The notes: a model not told the origin generated them from the sequence alone. A stretch of DNA of 64,000 bases from Lentisphaeria bacterium (GCA_024405215.1 JAKSPB010000007.1:21828-85827); one strand, 5' to 3'; positions 17,703 to 27,245 are shown, counted from the first letter of the stretch. Made by a program: numbers and translations.

Positions 17703-18319
17703 GCTTAAAAACTGAATTGTTATGGGATGCGCCTACTCTACGCTGCTTGCTTGCCTGCCTGCTTGCTTGCGCTCACTTCGTTCGCACAAGCAACGTCGTG
17801 AAGGCAAGGCACAATCTGTCCAGAAGACAACATGGCCTTCTGGGCGTTGGAATTTGATTGTGCGTACCTTTCCATCACTTTTATCCTTGAAGTTTTGAAA
17901 AAAAACGGAAGAACTCTGTTTTTTCCCCCACACCGCCATATTGGCATCAAACAAGGCGACTGATGCTGCAGAGCCAGACAGGAACAATGGGATATGGAAT
18001 TGATTGCAAAAATCGTCACATATTCCATTATACCACAAAATGTGAAATTTACACGTGAAAAGTGAAATTTTGTATCTATTCAGAAGGGGCAGTGATTCAG
18101 GACTTAATACCGAAGCTCGGAGTCGCAAAAGTGACATGTGGGAGGTTCTGAAGAACCGATGTTGACGCTGCGTCAGCGTCAACCACATATCTTTCTGTGT
18201 ATTCCGTGTATTCTGTGGTTGAAAAGCAGTTCTGAACAGTAACCAAATTTTTGTATTGTCCTCCAAAAGCAAGGGCCTCGCTACAGAGATACGTGTCACT
18301 TTCCCTGCCAGGGAAACGC
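17703..18319. other. Repeat-rich stretch without a convincing gene
   Basis: It holds a tetranucleotide run of TTGC/CTGC units (17744-17770), a hairpin GACGCTG-CGT-CAGCGTC (18164-18180), a dispersed-type phrase whose minus strand reads CACAGAATACACGGAATACA, and a perfect inverted repeat TTTCCCTG/CAGGGAAA (18300-18316) just past the AAA-ATPase stop. Minus-strand frames are open but have no family resemblance and biased composition, so I do not call a gene. Confidence 0.5.
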
Positions 18320-20002
18320 CTATTCCCCCGCCAGCACCAGGCACTCCTTGTTGAAGCAGGCGATGCCATAGACGCGGACGTTGTGGTAGGTGCGCCGGAA
18401 AGCAGCCACGTAGTCGCGCTCCAAAGCCTGTTTCAAGGCCATTTGGGCTTTGCCTTCCAGGTCGTCACGGATGGAGGCTACCTTGATTTCAATGACAATC
18501 GCGCAATTACGCGAGTTCTTGGTGCGTAGCATAAGATCCGGACGACCGTTGCCGCTCTCCCGGTTGCTCTCGCACTGCCAGCCATCAACCGACGCCAGGA
18601 GTCCGGCGATGAAGCCGTGGTAGAAGTTCTCCGCCCGGTCGTGGTAGCTGATGGTCTGTTCAAGAAGAACATTCAACTCTGCGCACGCGTCTTCGGCATC
18701 GCCTTCGGCCAGCGCCTTGACCAGTCCGGAACGATTCCAGGTGGGAATGGCCTGCTGATACCACCTGCCCAGCTGGAACTTCAAGGTTTCCGCGACTTCG
18801 CGGTTCGGCAATTGCAGCTCCAGTTCGTTCAGGTTCGACAGACGATTGGGAAACTCCGCTGTCCGCAGGTATCCCGTATACAGGAGCGTGGTCCAGAGCG
18901 CCGTGGAATCCATCCTCATGCCGGCATAATTCAACTGTTCGCAGACGGAATGGCGCACGGAGCCCCGGTCGAGGAGCGTCTCCAGTTCACTGCGGGAGCC
19001 GTTCCCGCTGACGCTGTCCCCGATGAGGGTCTGGAGAAGGTCGTTGCCGGAGGTGTTGGCCCAGTAGGGACAGGGACGAATCGCCCCCCCGTCACAGGAA
19101 TCCCTGACAAAGCTGATGACACTCCAGGGGTTGTAGATCTCCGCGTTGCCGAAGCGGTAGCCGTCATACCACTCGCGCACGGTATCGAACAGGTCGCCGA
19201 CTCCATAATAATCAAGCATGTCCTTGACCTCCTCCGGCGTGAAGCCGAAGCAGTCCCCGCAGCTCTTGGAAAGGATCGTGTTGATTTCGGGGTTGTTGAA
19301 GCCCGTGTAGATGCTTTCGCCCGAAATCCGCAGGCATCCCGTATGGACGGCCAGACGCAGGTGGGGGTTCGTCTTGCAGGTCATGCTCATCAGGGAGCGG
19401 ATGAGATCCAGGATGCGGTCGTAGTATCCCTTGAGGTATCCCGCCTGGAGCGGAACGTCGTATTCGTCCAGCAGGAACACAACGGGCTGGCCATGGTATT
19501 CGTGGAGCTTTTCCATCAGAAGAACAAGGGCATCCGGCAAATCATCCTCTGGCAGAACGCCGTCCATGGCGGCCTGGAAGTCCTCGCGGTTCTTCGGCGA
19601 AAGCACCTTGCCGTCCATCAGATATTGATGCCTCCTGAAGACCTTGCCGCAGACTGACCGGAACTTGCCCGCAGCCAGTTCGTAGGTATCCTTCTTCATA
19701 TCCTTGAGGCTCATGGAAATGACGGGATACTTCCCCATCTCCTCGCGGTATGGGCGTTCGGAACGGGCCAGGGCGCAGTCGTCGAAGAGCTCCTTTCCCG
19801 AACCGTCGATGTTGAAGAAGTAGTCCAGCATGGACAGGTTCAAGGTCTTGCCAAACCTGCGTGGTCGGGCATAGAGCGTCACTTCAGAACGGCGATCCAG
19901 CAAACGCTGGATAAGCAGCGTCTTGTCAACATAGTAGTTTCCGCCGCTGATGAGTTTGCGATAGTCCTCTATGCCAGTTGCGAGTGGTTTGCGGTTGTCC
20001 AT
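18320..20002 (-). CDS. AAA-ATPase-like protein with C-terminal PD-(D/E)XK (DUF1703) nuclease domain
   Basis: The 560 residues match the family joining an AAA-ATPase_like domain to a PD-(D/E)XK nuclease-fold domain, often multicopy in gut bacteria. Visible parts are the N-terminal GIEDYRKLISGGNYYVDKT, ATPase motif LYARPRRFGKTLNLSML (Walker A variant RRFGKT), Walker B VVFLLDEYDVPLQ, sensor region FTPEEVKDMLDYYG, and C-terminal GNGRPDLMLR...VIEIKVA, which supplies the D-x(n)-E-x-K triad. The ATG at 20002 is fixed by AGGAGG eight bases upstream. The role is unknown; defence or mobile-element functions have been suggested for such proteins. Confidence 0.82.
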   Translation of the reverse strand: MDNRKPLATGIEDYRKLISGGNYYVDKTLLIQRLLDRRSEVTLYARPRRFGKTLNLSMLDYFFNIDGSGKELFDDCALARSERPYREEMGKYPVISMSLKDMKKDTYELAAGKFRSVCGKVFRRHQYLMDGKVLSPKNREDFQAAMDGVLPEDDLPDALVLLMEKLHEYHGQPVVFLLDEYDVPLQAGYLKGYYDRILDLIRSLMSMTCKTNPHLRLAVHTGCLRISGESIYTGFNNPEINTILSKSCGDCFGFTPEEVKDMLDYYGVGDLFDTVREWYDGYRFGNAEIYNPWSVISFVRDSCDGGAIRPCPYWANTSGNDLLQTLIGDSVSGNGSRSELETLLDRGSVRHSVCEQLNYAGMRMDSTALWTTLLYTGYLRTAEFPNRLSNLNELELQLPNREVAETLKFQLGRWYQQAIPTWNRSGLVKALAEGDAEDACAELNVLLEQTISYHDRAENFYHGFIAGLLASVDGWQCESNRESGNGRPDLMLRTKNSRNCAIVIEIKVASIRDDLEGKAQMALKQALERDYVAAFRRTYHNVRVYGIACFNKECLVLAGE

Positions 20003-20398
20003 ATTTCCTACCTCCTGAAGTGGTTTCCTGTCATAATGTAATCCTTCAAAAGGCAAGGAAGTCAGGATTCAGGTGGAAACAGCAGGAAGACCACAAAAAC
20101 GAATTGCGGAACGCATGGGCAGGAGCCCCTTTCATTGCCAAAACTTGTGACTTATTTTCGGAAAGCTCTGTTCCATTGATGTGTATTGGGAATTCTGCAA
20201 TCTCGTTCTGCGGAGTAGCAAGAAGGCCTCCTCCGTTAAGAGTTATGACAATGATAACTTTTGTGGATTTGCGTTTCTTTTTCGGCAGGGACGCAAAACA
20301 GAGAAAATTATCGTCCGGGCGGGGAATAGAGTAACTCTCGCCGCCCGAAAAGCGGCGTTTTCCGAAAGACAACCCACCACGACCCACAGGAGGAAAAA
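20003..20398. other. Divergent intergenic region
   Basis: About 400 bp between the AAA-ATPase gene and the small gene at 20399. It contains the AGGAGG of the former (20011-20016) and AGGAGG before the latter, plus a GC-rich inverted repeat near 20338-20355 (CGCCGCCCG...AGCGGCG). No gene is recognised. Confidence 0.45.
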
Positions 20399-20881
20399 AT
20401 GCCCCGCAAGAAAGAAAATGTCGAAACCGTCCCGTATTTTGTCCTCGCACGCAAGAAAAAGGGCGAATGTCCGTCCGTGAAGGAACGCCTGCAGAAAGAA
20501 CGCCCCCGGGAGATGAGCGTTCCGGAGAAGGAGATTCTCTGCCTGATGCTCCCGGAATGTCCGGAACTCCCCTATCCCCTTCAGGAGTTGCCGATGGCCT
20601 ACGGCCCCGCAGCCAGGGAATACAGGATTCCCGATGACAAGCGGGAAGAGGTCCTTCAAGCCGTCTGTCCCTTCGCCCTCTGCCCTGACCTGGAGGAGGA
20701 GATGTACGACATCCATGAAGACAAGTTCTTCATGGTCCGTGATTTCCGTGTCATCCGCGAACGGGGGAGGAACATGCTGGTCTCCCCGTACTATCCCATC
20801 TCCGGCGGAATGATCGTGGACTGGGTGCCCAAAGAACACGCAAAGGACAACTTCTACACGAAGGAAGCCAAGAAGGCGTAA
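20399..20881 (+). CDS. Small soluble protein of unknown function
   Basis: The 160 residues are highly charged with no signal peptide or membrane segment. AGGAGG and five A precede the ATG, which supports real translation. Visible blocks are a Lys-rich N-terminus (MPRKKENVETVPYFVLARKK), a Cys/Pro-rich middle (MLPECPELPYPLQELP; VCPFALCPDLEEE) and MLVSPYYPISGGMIVDW near the C-terminus. I recognise no family. It is divergent from the AAA-ATPase/nuclease gene and is followed 13 bp later by a MITE-like element. Confidence 0.6.
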   Translation: MPRKKENVETVPYFVLARKKKGECPSVKERLQKERPREMSVPEKEILCLMLPECPELPYPLQELPMAYGPAAREYRIPDDKREEVLQAVCPFALCPDLEEEMYDIHEDKFFMVRDFRVIRERGRNMLVSPYYPISGGMIVDWVPKEHAKDNFYTKEAKKA

Positions 20882-20894
20882 AAGCAAAAAAAAA

Positions 20895-21015
20895 GGGAAC
20901 TATATACCTAAGTTGCCGCAAATGATTGTTGATACGGACTTGTCCTGTGCCCGAGGCGCAAGCCTCGGGAAAATGCAACGTCAGAATACGCAGGCAACTT
21001 AAGTGTGCAATTCCT
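20895..21015 (+). mobile_element. MITE-like element, copy 1
   Basis: A 121 bp element with imperfect inverted ends: GGGAACTATATACCTAAG at the left, and at the right the complement of AGGAATTGCACACTTAAG. The centre has GATACGGACTTGTCCTGTG and a perfect hairpin CCGAGGC-GCAA-GCCTCGG (20951-20968). Related copies lie at 27246, 51833, 60602 and 63607. Confidence 0.75.
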
Positions 21016-21083
21016 AAAAAAAAGGCTGCTACAAAACCGCAACGCTCTGCAATAGCCCATTTCTTGTTTTCTTCAGGATGAAA

Positions 21084-21125
21084 ATACGGATGGCAAAACA
21101 AGCAAAATGGCAAAACAGACAAAAG
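21084..21125 (-). repeat. Copy of the TTTTGC-rich 46 bp repeat
   Basis: The complement reads CTTTTGTCTGTTTTGCCATT and continues TTGCTTGTTTTGCCATCCGTAT, nearly identical to the tandem units at 45251-45388. Here it lies between a MITE-like element and the end of a secreted glycosidase gene. The surrounding 21016-21343 also repeats GCCATCCCGCCGCAGG twice and holds no gene. Confidence 0.65.
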
Positions 21126-21343
21126 TTTTCGGTTGCCGAAGGCGACTTAAGGATGTTTTGCTGTGTTTTGTTTGTTTTGCCATCCCGCCGCAGGCGGAAT
21201 TGTTTCGCGAATTTTGTTTGCGTTGCCATCCCGCCGCAGGAGGCTTCATACAATGAAAGATGCGAATCCGGAAATGCGAGCAAGGATTGGCACCATCTGA
21301 AGTGGAGTTTTTGCAACACCCCCTGGGCAGGCAATTCGCGTAC

Positions 21344-24300
21344 TTACTGCATCAGGAAGACTCTGGTCTGGCGGGCCAGGAAATCCGCGCAGAAGACCTG
21401 CTCGTCGTCAACCTTGAAGACCTCTCCGGAAATCATGTCCGTCGCGGTCCTGCACTTCTTCGGAAGCGAAATCCGGCGGACGCCCGGCTCCATGACGCAG
21501 ATTGCGACAATGTCCTTGGAGGCCCAGACCTGGTCCGGGGAGTCCACATAGCGGTGGACCCCTGCCTTCTGATAGATGGACTCCATCAGCTCCTGGGGAT
21601 AGCCCAGGACGCCGCAGAAGACCACGCTGGCCTCAGGAAGTTCGCGGACGCCTAGCGCAGGGCCGCCAACGATGTCGCGCTGAAGAGAACGATAATGGCC
21701 AAGAATCTTCAGGTCGGAAGCATTGGCATCCAGCACCCCGAGAACACTTCTGCCGGCAGCATCCTGCCAGCCACCGCTGCTGCAGGTCTCGCCTTTGACC
21801 CCCAGGGGCAGCCAATCGCCGTCGGGCGCGTCCAGAAGGCACAAGGGATTCTCATGGCTATTCGCGAAGGAAAGCGGCAGCCCGGTGAACTCCCGTGCGC
21901 TGTCATTGCGGTCGTCGCCGGGCTTTTGCGGAATCACGCCAGGCGTGCCCAGGAAGACAATCACGCGCCCCTGGGACTCCAGCTTCCTCAGCGCCGCCTT
22001 CTGGGCGTCGTCCCAGGCCAGGCTCATGGGAAGGATGATCACCCGCAGGCGTTCCGGAAGATTTTCAAGATCCTGCGCCAGATAGACTTCCACAGGCGCT
22101 CCCATGTGCGCCAGACGGTTCTGGATTTTCCGGGCGGCCTGCGCCACCATGGGCGTCATCATGGTCACCCAGTCGATGGACGCCTCGTCCAGGACGACGG
22201 CGACCTGCGCCACGGGTTCACGGGAGTATTCCAGGGTAGCGCGGTCCATCACGTCCACGCAATGGGCGATGCACTCCATGACTTCCGCGTCCACGAACCG
22301 GATGTATCCCACGTCAAACCACCACTGCGCCATTCCGTTCAGCAAGTTGTGGATGGATTCCTTCGTCTGCTGAAGCACATCGCCCCAGGTGTCGTCAGGA
22401 CGCCCGTAGGCGGTATTCGGCGTTGCGCTGGTGCGGATGTCGTTCTCGATGAACCAGAACTTGTTATGCAACTGAAGGGAGTCCGCCGCGCCCATGGCGT
22501 ACGGGAAGCCCTCGCCGCCCACCTGTCGGCTGGCATATCCCGTGGGGCTGCAAAGGTAGTCCACATAGGGATTCTTCAGCAGTTTTCCGACGCCAAGGTG
22601 TCCGGACAACGGCAGGCGGTCGCCGCCGGAGAGTTCCACGAAATAGCCGTAGAAGGCGCCGGCCAGGAGCCGTCCATCCGTGGCCTCCTTGATGGTCTGG
22701 CAGAACTCCCCGATGCACTCCGCGGTATTTTCGGAATGGAATCGGTTGTAGTCGGCGATGCGGCAGGCGTTGGGCGTCCCGAATGCCCGGATGCCCGGAT
22801 AGTTCGCCTCATAGCGTTCGAAGGCATTGGGCATGGTCGCCGTCTCCAGCGTGACGTTTTCATCGCCCCAGGCTGCCTGCAATGCGGCATCCGTGGCGTA
22901 TTTGGCGGCCAGCCAGCGCCGGAAGCCCTTCCGCGCGGCGGGGGAGTAATCGCCGACCACCTTGTCGTCAAATCCCCACTCCATCCATTCTTCCGTATGG
23001 CCGCTGGCCAGGACGAATCCCGCGATATGGTCCGCGTATGCGGTCTTGGAGAGGAAGTCCATCATCTGTCGCAGTCCCTGGTTGGTGTAGTCGCGCCAGG
23101 CGCGGCTGGACCAAGAAGGCACGGGGCGCGTGCTGAACCAGGTGAAAGGCTTGGCTTGGCCGCTGGGATCTTCCTTCACGCAGACGCGGTCCACGTCGTC
23201 AGGATGCTCCTGGGTCCACCATAGCGGCGCATGGAGGTACAGCCGCACGATCAGCATGGCGTCAGGATTCACGGCCAGGGTGTTGCGCATGCGGCGGTCG
23301 AACTGCTGGTAGTTGTATTTGCCTGGCGCATACTCCGTCAGCATCTCCAGGTTGTATCCGCCTTCGGTTGGCGTGCTGCAGAAGCCGAAGAGCTTGATTC
23401 CGGCGTTGGTGAAGGCCTGGATGCCCCTGGGGCCCTCGGTCGTATAGGTTGCCCGCATGGCGCCCGTCATGGGCTGGTCGCCCTTCCACATGGTGGGACG
23501 TCCCCCGAAGGGCTTCACGGACATCCTGGAGAACTCCACCTTCTTGCGCCCCTGGATCCGGACCATGAAATTGGCGTCCTTCATCCTCGCCTCGCCGCAT
23601 TCCAGCGAAACCGAATACTCACCGTCCAGCAGGAAAGGCGTCAGGGCAATTTTCCGGGGGGCGACCGTCCAGCGGCCGTTTTCTTTCGTCACATCCATCA
23701 ATTCCACGGGAATTTCCGGCCAGTCCTCATTGCGGCCCCTTTCCCGGAAGACCAGCCGCGCCTGCGGATCCAGGGGCTCGCGTCCCGTGAAGTCCACCGT
23801 GAAGCCAGGGAATTCGAATTCCTCGCCAGCCTTCAGCACCCTGGGGAACGGCTTCGTCCACTGAAGCTTTCCCTCGCAGAGCACATCGTCTTCGCCACGG
23901 ATCTCCGCAATCTGGAAATGCCGCAGCATTCCTTTCGTCGTGGCGTCGAAATGGAGATAGAATCGTCCGAACGGCTTGAAAAGCGGAAGGGGGTTGAGTT
24001 CCTTGCTTCCTCTGCCGCCCATCTTGTCCGCAGCCATGTCAAAAGAGACCTCCTGCCATTCCGCGTTGGGAGGAATCTCGTGTTTTCCGGGGAAACACCA
24101 GTCAAAGCCCTCGCTGGTTCCTGGGACGCCCTCGCGCGTGATGATCCAGCCCATCTCCATTTGCAGAGGTTCCTGGCCGAGATTGCGGATACGCACCACA
24201 ACCCGCTGAGCGGACTCGACGCCATTGGGACGCCAATACTCCAGACTTTCGGGCCTTCCGTCCAGCAAGGGACGTATCGTGTAGTCCAAGGCATGGGCCT

Positions 24301-24481
24301 CCTTGTCATAAGTCAATGCACGATCCGTGAAATTCCTATACCAGTCGTGGCCGCCATAGCCGCCGTTCGCCTCAAAATAGCTGGCGTTGCTTCCGTCGTA
24401 GTAAACGGTTGTACGCACGGCGGCCCGAGCCGCCATGAGAGAGCACAACAAGGCCCCCAGCAGGAAAAAATTCCGATTCAT
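21344..24481 (-). CDS. Large secreted GH42-like (beta-galactosidase-type) glycosidase
   Basis: The 1045 residues have a signal peptide (MNRNFFLLGALLCSLMAARA), a beta-sandwich N-terminal third (25-330) and a TIM-barrel middle with GH-A/GH42-like features: GIKLFGFCSTPTEGGYN, VRLYLHAPLWW, GFVLASGHTEEWMEWGF (candidate acid/base Glu) and NKFWFIENDIRT (candidate nucleophile Glu). A beta-galactosidase-trimerisation-like domain (VAVVLDEASIDWV... VIILPMSLAW) and a beta tail follow. Substrate is unknown. It is divergent from the DUF6259-like glycosidase gene and paralogous to the protein at 35157-38702. An extended -10 (TGCTATATT) lies about 50 bp upstream. Confidence 0.75.
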   Translation of the reverse strand: MNRNFFLLGALLCSLMAARAAVRTTVYYDGSNASYFEANGGYGGHDWYRNFTDRALTYDKEAHALDYTIRPLLDGRPESLEYWRPNGVESAQRVVVRIRNLGQEPLQMEMGWIITREGVPGTSEGFDWCFPGKHEIPPNAEWQEVSFDMAADKMGGRGSKELNPLPLFKPFGRFYLHFDATTKGMLRHFQIAEIRGEDDVLCEGKLQWTKPFPRVLKAGEEFEFPGFTVDFTGREPLDPQARLVFRERGRNEDWPEIPVELMDVTKENGRWTVAPRKIALTPFLLDGEYSVSLECGEARMKDANFMVRIQGRKKVEFSRMSVKPFGGRPTMWKGDQPMTGAMRATYTTEGPRGIQAFTNAGIKLFGFCSTPTEGGYNLEMLTEYAPGKYNYQQFDRRMRNTLAVNPDAMLIVRLYLHAPLWWTQEHPDDVDRVCVKEDPSGQAKPFTWFSTRPVPSWSSRAWRDYTNQGLRQMMDFLSKTAYADHIAGFVLASGHTEEWMEWGFDDKVVGDYSPAARKGFRRWLAAKYATDAALQAAWGDENVTLETATMPNAFERYEANYPGIRAFGTPNACRIADYNRFHSENTAECIGEFCQTIKEATDGRLLAGAFYGYFVELSGGDRLPLSGHLGVGKLLKNPYVDYLCSPTGYASRQVGGEGFPYAMGAADSLQLHNKFWFIENDIRTSATPNTAYGRPDDTWGDVLQQTKESIHNLLNGMAQWWFDVGYIRFVDAEVMECIAHCVDVMDRATLEYSREPVAQVAVVLDEASIDWVTMMTPMVAQAARKIQNRLAHMGAPVEVYLAQDLENLPERLRVIILPMSLAWDDAQKAALRKLESQGRVIVFLGTPGVIPQKPGDDRNDSAREFTGLPLSFANSHENPLCLLDAPDGDWLPLGVKGETCSSGGWQDAAGRSVLGVLDANASDLKILGHYRSLQRDIVGGPALGVRELPEASVVFCGVLGYPQELMESIYQKAGVHRYVDSPDQVWASKDIVAICVMEPGVRRISLPKKCRTATDMISGEVFKVDDEQVFCADFLARQTRVFLMQ

Positions 24482-24529
24482 GAGTTTCTCCCAAGGATAG
24501 AAAAAGACGATTCATAGAAAAACATGGAT

Positions 24530-24538
24530 AATATAGCA
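24530..24538 (-). promoter_or_regulatory. Extended -10 element (TGCTATATT) before the GH42-like gene
   Basis: The minus strand reads GAGTGCTATATTATCC, a TGn-TATATT extended -10 about 50 bp before the ATG. A -35 is not clear. Confidence 0.45.
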
Positions 24539-24633
24539 CTCATCCATTCTCTGCATGATGCCGATTTTGGCTCTCTCATCGCACATTTTTTGCAAAAAAC
24601 ACTTTTTAAAAGCACCTTTTTTTGTCTAAATAC

Positions 24634-24639
24634 TATATT
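24634..24639 (+). promoter_or_regulatory. -10-like hexamer before the DUF6259-like gene
   Basis: TACTATATTATTC in a very AT-rich leader, 36 bp before the ATG at 24676. It diverges from the matching element of the GH42-like gene 96 bp away, so the two genes may share one control region. Confidence 0.4.
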
Positions 24640-24675
24640 ATTCTTATTCCTAAATTGTCATAGATTTTTCAAAAA

Positions 24676-26817
24676 ATGAACAGCATTTCATTGAAATTTC
24701 GCCAGGACGGTGCCATTGAATCCTTGAAATACAAGGAGATAGAGTTCATTTCCCCTGCCCAGGAGCTCTTCGTCATGCAGACGCGGGACCTTCTGGGAAA
24801 TCCCTTGCAATTTTCCTCCAAGCAGTTCAAGAAGGTGGAGTTCCACGGCGACGACAAAAAGCTGTCAATCCATTTTTCAGGGGACGAGCTCCTTCTGCGG
24901 CATGGATCCGTCACCGTCACCGTTGAAAACGACGGCGAAGAAGTGCGCTGGGGAATCTCCGCGGAACTGGGCGACGAGCTTCTGGAACTGGAGTGGTTCG
25001 ACTTCCCCGTCATTCGCTTCCCCGTCACGGATGACTTCCACTATCTGAACACCTATGCGGAAGGCCTCCTCATGGGCAAGGAGGGCCTGGGAACCCTGGA
25101 ACGCGTCATGGGAAATCAAGGCCGTGGCTATATCGGCTACGCTCCGTCCATGATGCGCTACTTCTATCCAGGCCCGGCCAACGCGCAGTTCCATGCGCTG
25201 CTGCGGGATGAAGTCGGACTGTACATCGGCTTCCACGACTCCCGTGACACCCTGAAGCTGATGGAGGCGGTTTCCGATGGTCCGGAACACGGCAAGCTCC
25301 TCCAGCAACAGTTCACGGAAGGCAAGAACCACCTGGACTACCAGGTGGTGATGAAAGGCTTCGAGAATGGCTGGGAAGACGCGGCGGAAATCCACCGCCA
25401 GTGGCTTGACGCACAACCCCGTCCCGCCAAGCTGAAGGACTCCATGCCTGCCTGGTATGACAAGGATCCGCTGTTGGTGATCTACCCCGTCAAGGGAGAG
25501 GGACTGGACCATTACGAACTGAAACCCAACAATGTCTTCTATCCCTATACAAAGGGACTGGATGCGGTAAAGCAATTCCACGAACTGCTTCCGGGCAATC
25601 CCCTGATGCCGCTCTTGATGCACTGGGAGGGCACCGCCCCCTGGGCGCCGCCATACATCTGGCCGCCATACGGTGGAGAAGACGAACTGCAGAAATTCAC
25701 CGACGCTCTCCACGCCCAGGGGGACTACATCGGCCTCTATGGTTCCGGCATCGGCTGGACCCAGATCAGCGCCATCGACCATAAATACGACTGCCGCAAG
25801 AAATTCCAGGAAATGCACGTGGACAAGGAAATCTGCACAGGTCCCGCCGGCGAGCGTTTCGCGGTCACCTGCAACCACGCCCTGGCGGGCCAGCGCATCG
25901 GCTACGACCTCTGCCCGTCCCGCGAGTTCACTCGGAAGACGGTGCGCCAGGAGGTGGAGTCCTGCCGCATCCACGGCATCGATTATCTACAGTACTTCGA
26001 CCAGAACTGCGGCGGTTCCGCCAGCCCCTGCTATTCCCATGACCACGGCCATCCGCATCTGCCGGGCCCATGGCTTCCCAAGGCCATGCGGGAACTGATG
26101 GAGGAGGCGGTCGCCACCGGCCAGGACACCCTGGCCATTGGATGCGAGAACGCCGCAGCCGCGCCATACACGGGAGCCTGCCGACTGAACGACTTGCGCT
26201 ATATCAACGCCTGGCTCAACGCAGAACCCGTGCCGCTCTATCCCTACCTCTTCCACGAATACTCCGTGGGTTTCTCGGGAAACACCTGCGGAGTGAGCTG
26301 GTTCCTGGATTACCGCAAGATTCCCTACTACCCGCAATTCCATTTCGCCTGGCATTTCGCCCAGGGAAACGAACTCGCCATTGTCCCCAACGGCAATTGT
26401 GAAGTCTTCTGGGGCTGGGCCCTCCCCTGGAGCGTCCCGGCGCCGCGCCAGGAACCTATCCTGACCCTGCTGAGGAACCTCCTCTCCTGGCGCAAAGGCC
26501 CTGCGAAGGAGTTCCTGCTCTACGGCAGGATGGAACGCGCGCCGCAGGTCTCCTGCTATACCCTGCCCTTCCCCCGCCTGGAAATCCACGACGTGGTCCC
26601 CCAGAAGCCCGTGGTGCTTGCCAGCACCTGGAGCCATCAGGGCAAAAAGCTCACGCTCCTGGTCAACTACACCGAAACCGCCCAGCCGGCAGAGGTCTCT
26701 TTCGCGGAAGAAATCCAGGGGACGCTACTGGCGAACGGCCAGCCCGGCCAATCCGTCGGCGGAAAACGCTTCTCTTTTGTTGTTCCTTCCTTAGACGCAA
26801 TTCTGATCCAACACTAG
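24676..26817 (+). CDS. DUF6259-like putative glycosidase
   Basis: The 713 residues have no signal peptide. An N-terminal beta-supersandwich (about 1-235) is followed by a TIM-barrel-type domain with LMPLLMHWEGTAPWAPPYIWPP, YIGLYGSGIGW, GIDYLQYFDQNCGG (Asp/Glu in a barrel strand end, candidate catalytic) and LAIGCENAAA (second candidate acid), and a C-terminal beta domain. The layout resembles DUF6259 proteins and distant alpha-galactosidase clans. The family call is by recall of sequence style and is not certain. Probably cytoplasmic, working on imported oligosaccharides. An XRE regulator gene follows after six bases. Confidence 0.6.
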   Translation: MNSISLKFRQDGAIESLKYKEIEFISPAQELFVMQTRDLLGNPLQFSSKQFKKVEFHGDDKKLSIHFSGDELLLRHGSVTVTVENDGEEVRWGISAELGDELLELEWFDFPVIRFPVTDDFHYLNTYAEGLLMGKEGLGTLERVMGNQGRGYIGYAPSMMRYFYPGPANAQFHALLRDEVGLYIGFHDSRDTLKLMEAVSDGPEHGKLLQQQFTEGKNHLDYQVVMKGFENGWEDAAEIHRQWLDAQPRPAKLKDSMPAWYDKDPLLVIYPVKGEGLDHYELKPNNVFYPYTKGLDAVKQFHELLPGNPLMPLLMHWEGTAPWAPPYIWPPYGGEDELQKFTDALHAQGDYIGLYGSGIGWTQISAIDHKYDCRKKFQEMHVDKEICTGPAGERFAVTCNHALAGQRIGYDLCPSREFTRKTVRQEVESCRIHGIDYLQYFDQNCGGSASPCYSHDHGHPHLPGPWLPKAMRELMEEAVATGQDTLAIGCENAAAAPYTGACRLNDLRYINAWLNAEPVPLYPYLFHEYSVGFSGNTCGVSWFLDYRKIPYYPQFHFAWHFAQGNELAIVPNGNCEVFWGWALPWSVPAPRQEPILTLLRNLLSWRKGPAKEFLLYGRMERAPQVSCYTLPFPRLEIHDVVPQKPVVLASTWSHQGKKLTLLVNYTETAQPAEVSFAEEIQGTLLANGQPGQSVGGKRFSFVVPSLDAILIQH

Positions 26818-26823
26818 AACACC

Positions 26824-27243
26824 ATGCCAAGAACAAAAGTATTCCCCCCTGGCGAAGTCAATCTGGCCACCCAGCTCCGCTATTTTCGCAAGAAACTGGC
26901 GCTGAGCCAGGCGGAAATGGCCGAAAAGCTAGGCGTCTCCATCAGCCTCTACACCAAACTGGAAGTGGCGGCCATCACCACCAACAGCCGGCGCATCGAC
27001 CGTTTCGCCACGGCTCTCCACACCACGCCAGAGTTCCTTCAATTCGGAACCGGCACGGAATATCCCGCCGGCGACCCGGCCAACCTGCCGCGTCTTACCG
27101 ACGAGATGCTGACCAAGATCCTCACCCTGGCTTCCGATCCAGAAATCCAGGCAGCCTCCCAAAAGATCTCCGATTCCACAGGCCGCACACCCGTCCAGAC
27201 CATGGTCATGCTCATCAAGGCGATGGTCCTCGGAGACAATTAG
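26824..27243 (+). CDS. XRE-family HTH transcriptional regulator
   Basis: The 139 residues contain an N-terminal Cro/C1-type HTH (about 15-70: LRYFRKKLALSQAEMAEKLGVSISLYTKLEV), then a Pro/Thr-rich linker and a helical C-terminus (PRLTDEMLTKILTLASDPEIQ). It lies six bases after the DUF6259-like gene and upstream of the sugar ABC transporter genes, so it may control this carbohydrate locus. That link is contextual only. A diverged MITE-like copy starts just past its stop. Confidence 0.8.
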   Translation: MPRTKVFPPGEVNLATQLRYFRKKLALSQAEMAEKLGVSISLYTKLEVAAITTNSRRIDRFATALHTTPEFLQFGTGTEYPAGDPANLPRLTDEMLTKILTLASDPEIQAASQKISDSTGRTPVQTMVMLIKAMVLGDN

Positions 27244-27245
27244 TT

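Noticed and set aside
17733..18344. 203-codon minus-strand frame downstream of the AAA-ATPase
   Set aside because: Built from simple repeats (Lys/Gln/Ala/Gly run from the tetranucleotide tract) and overlapping the AAA stop; no family.
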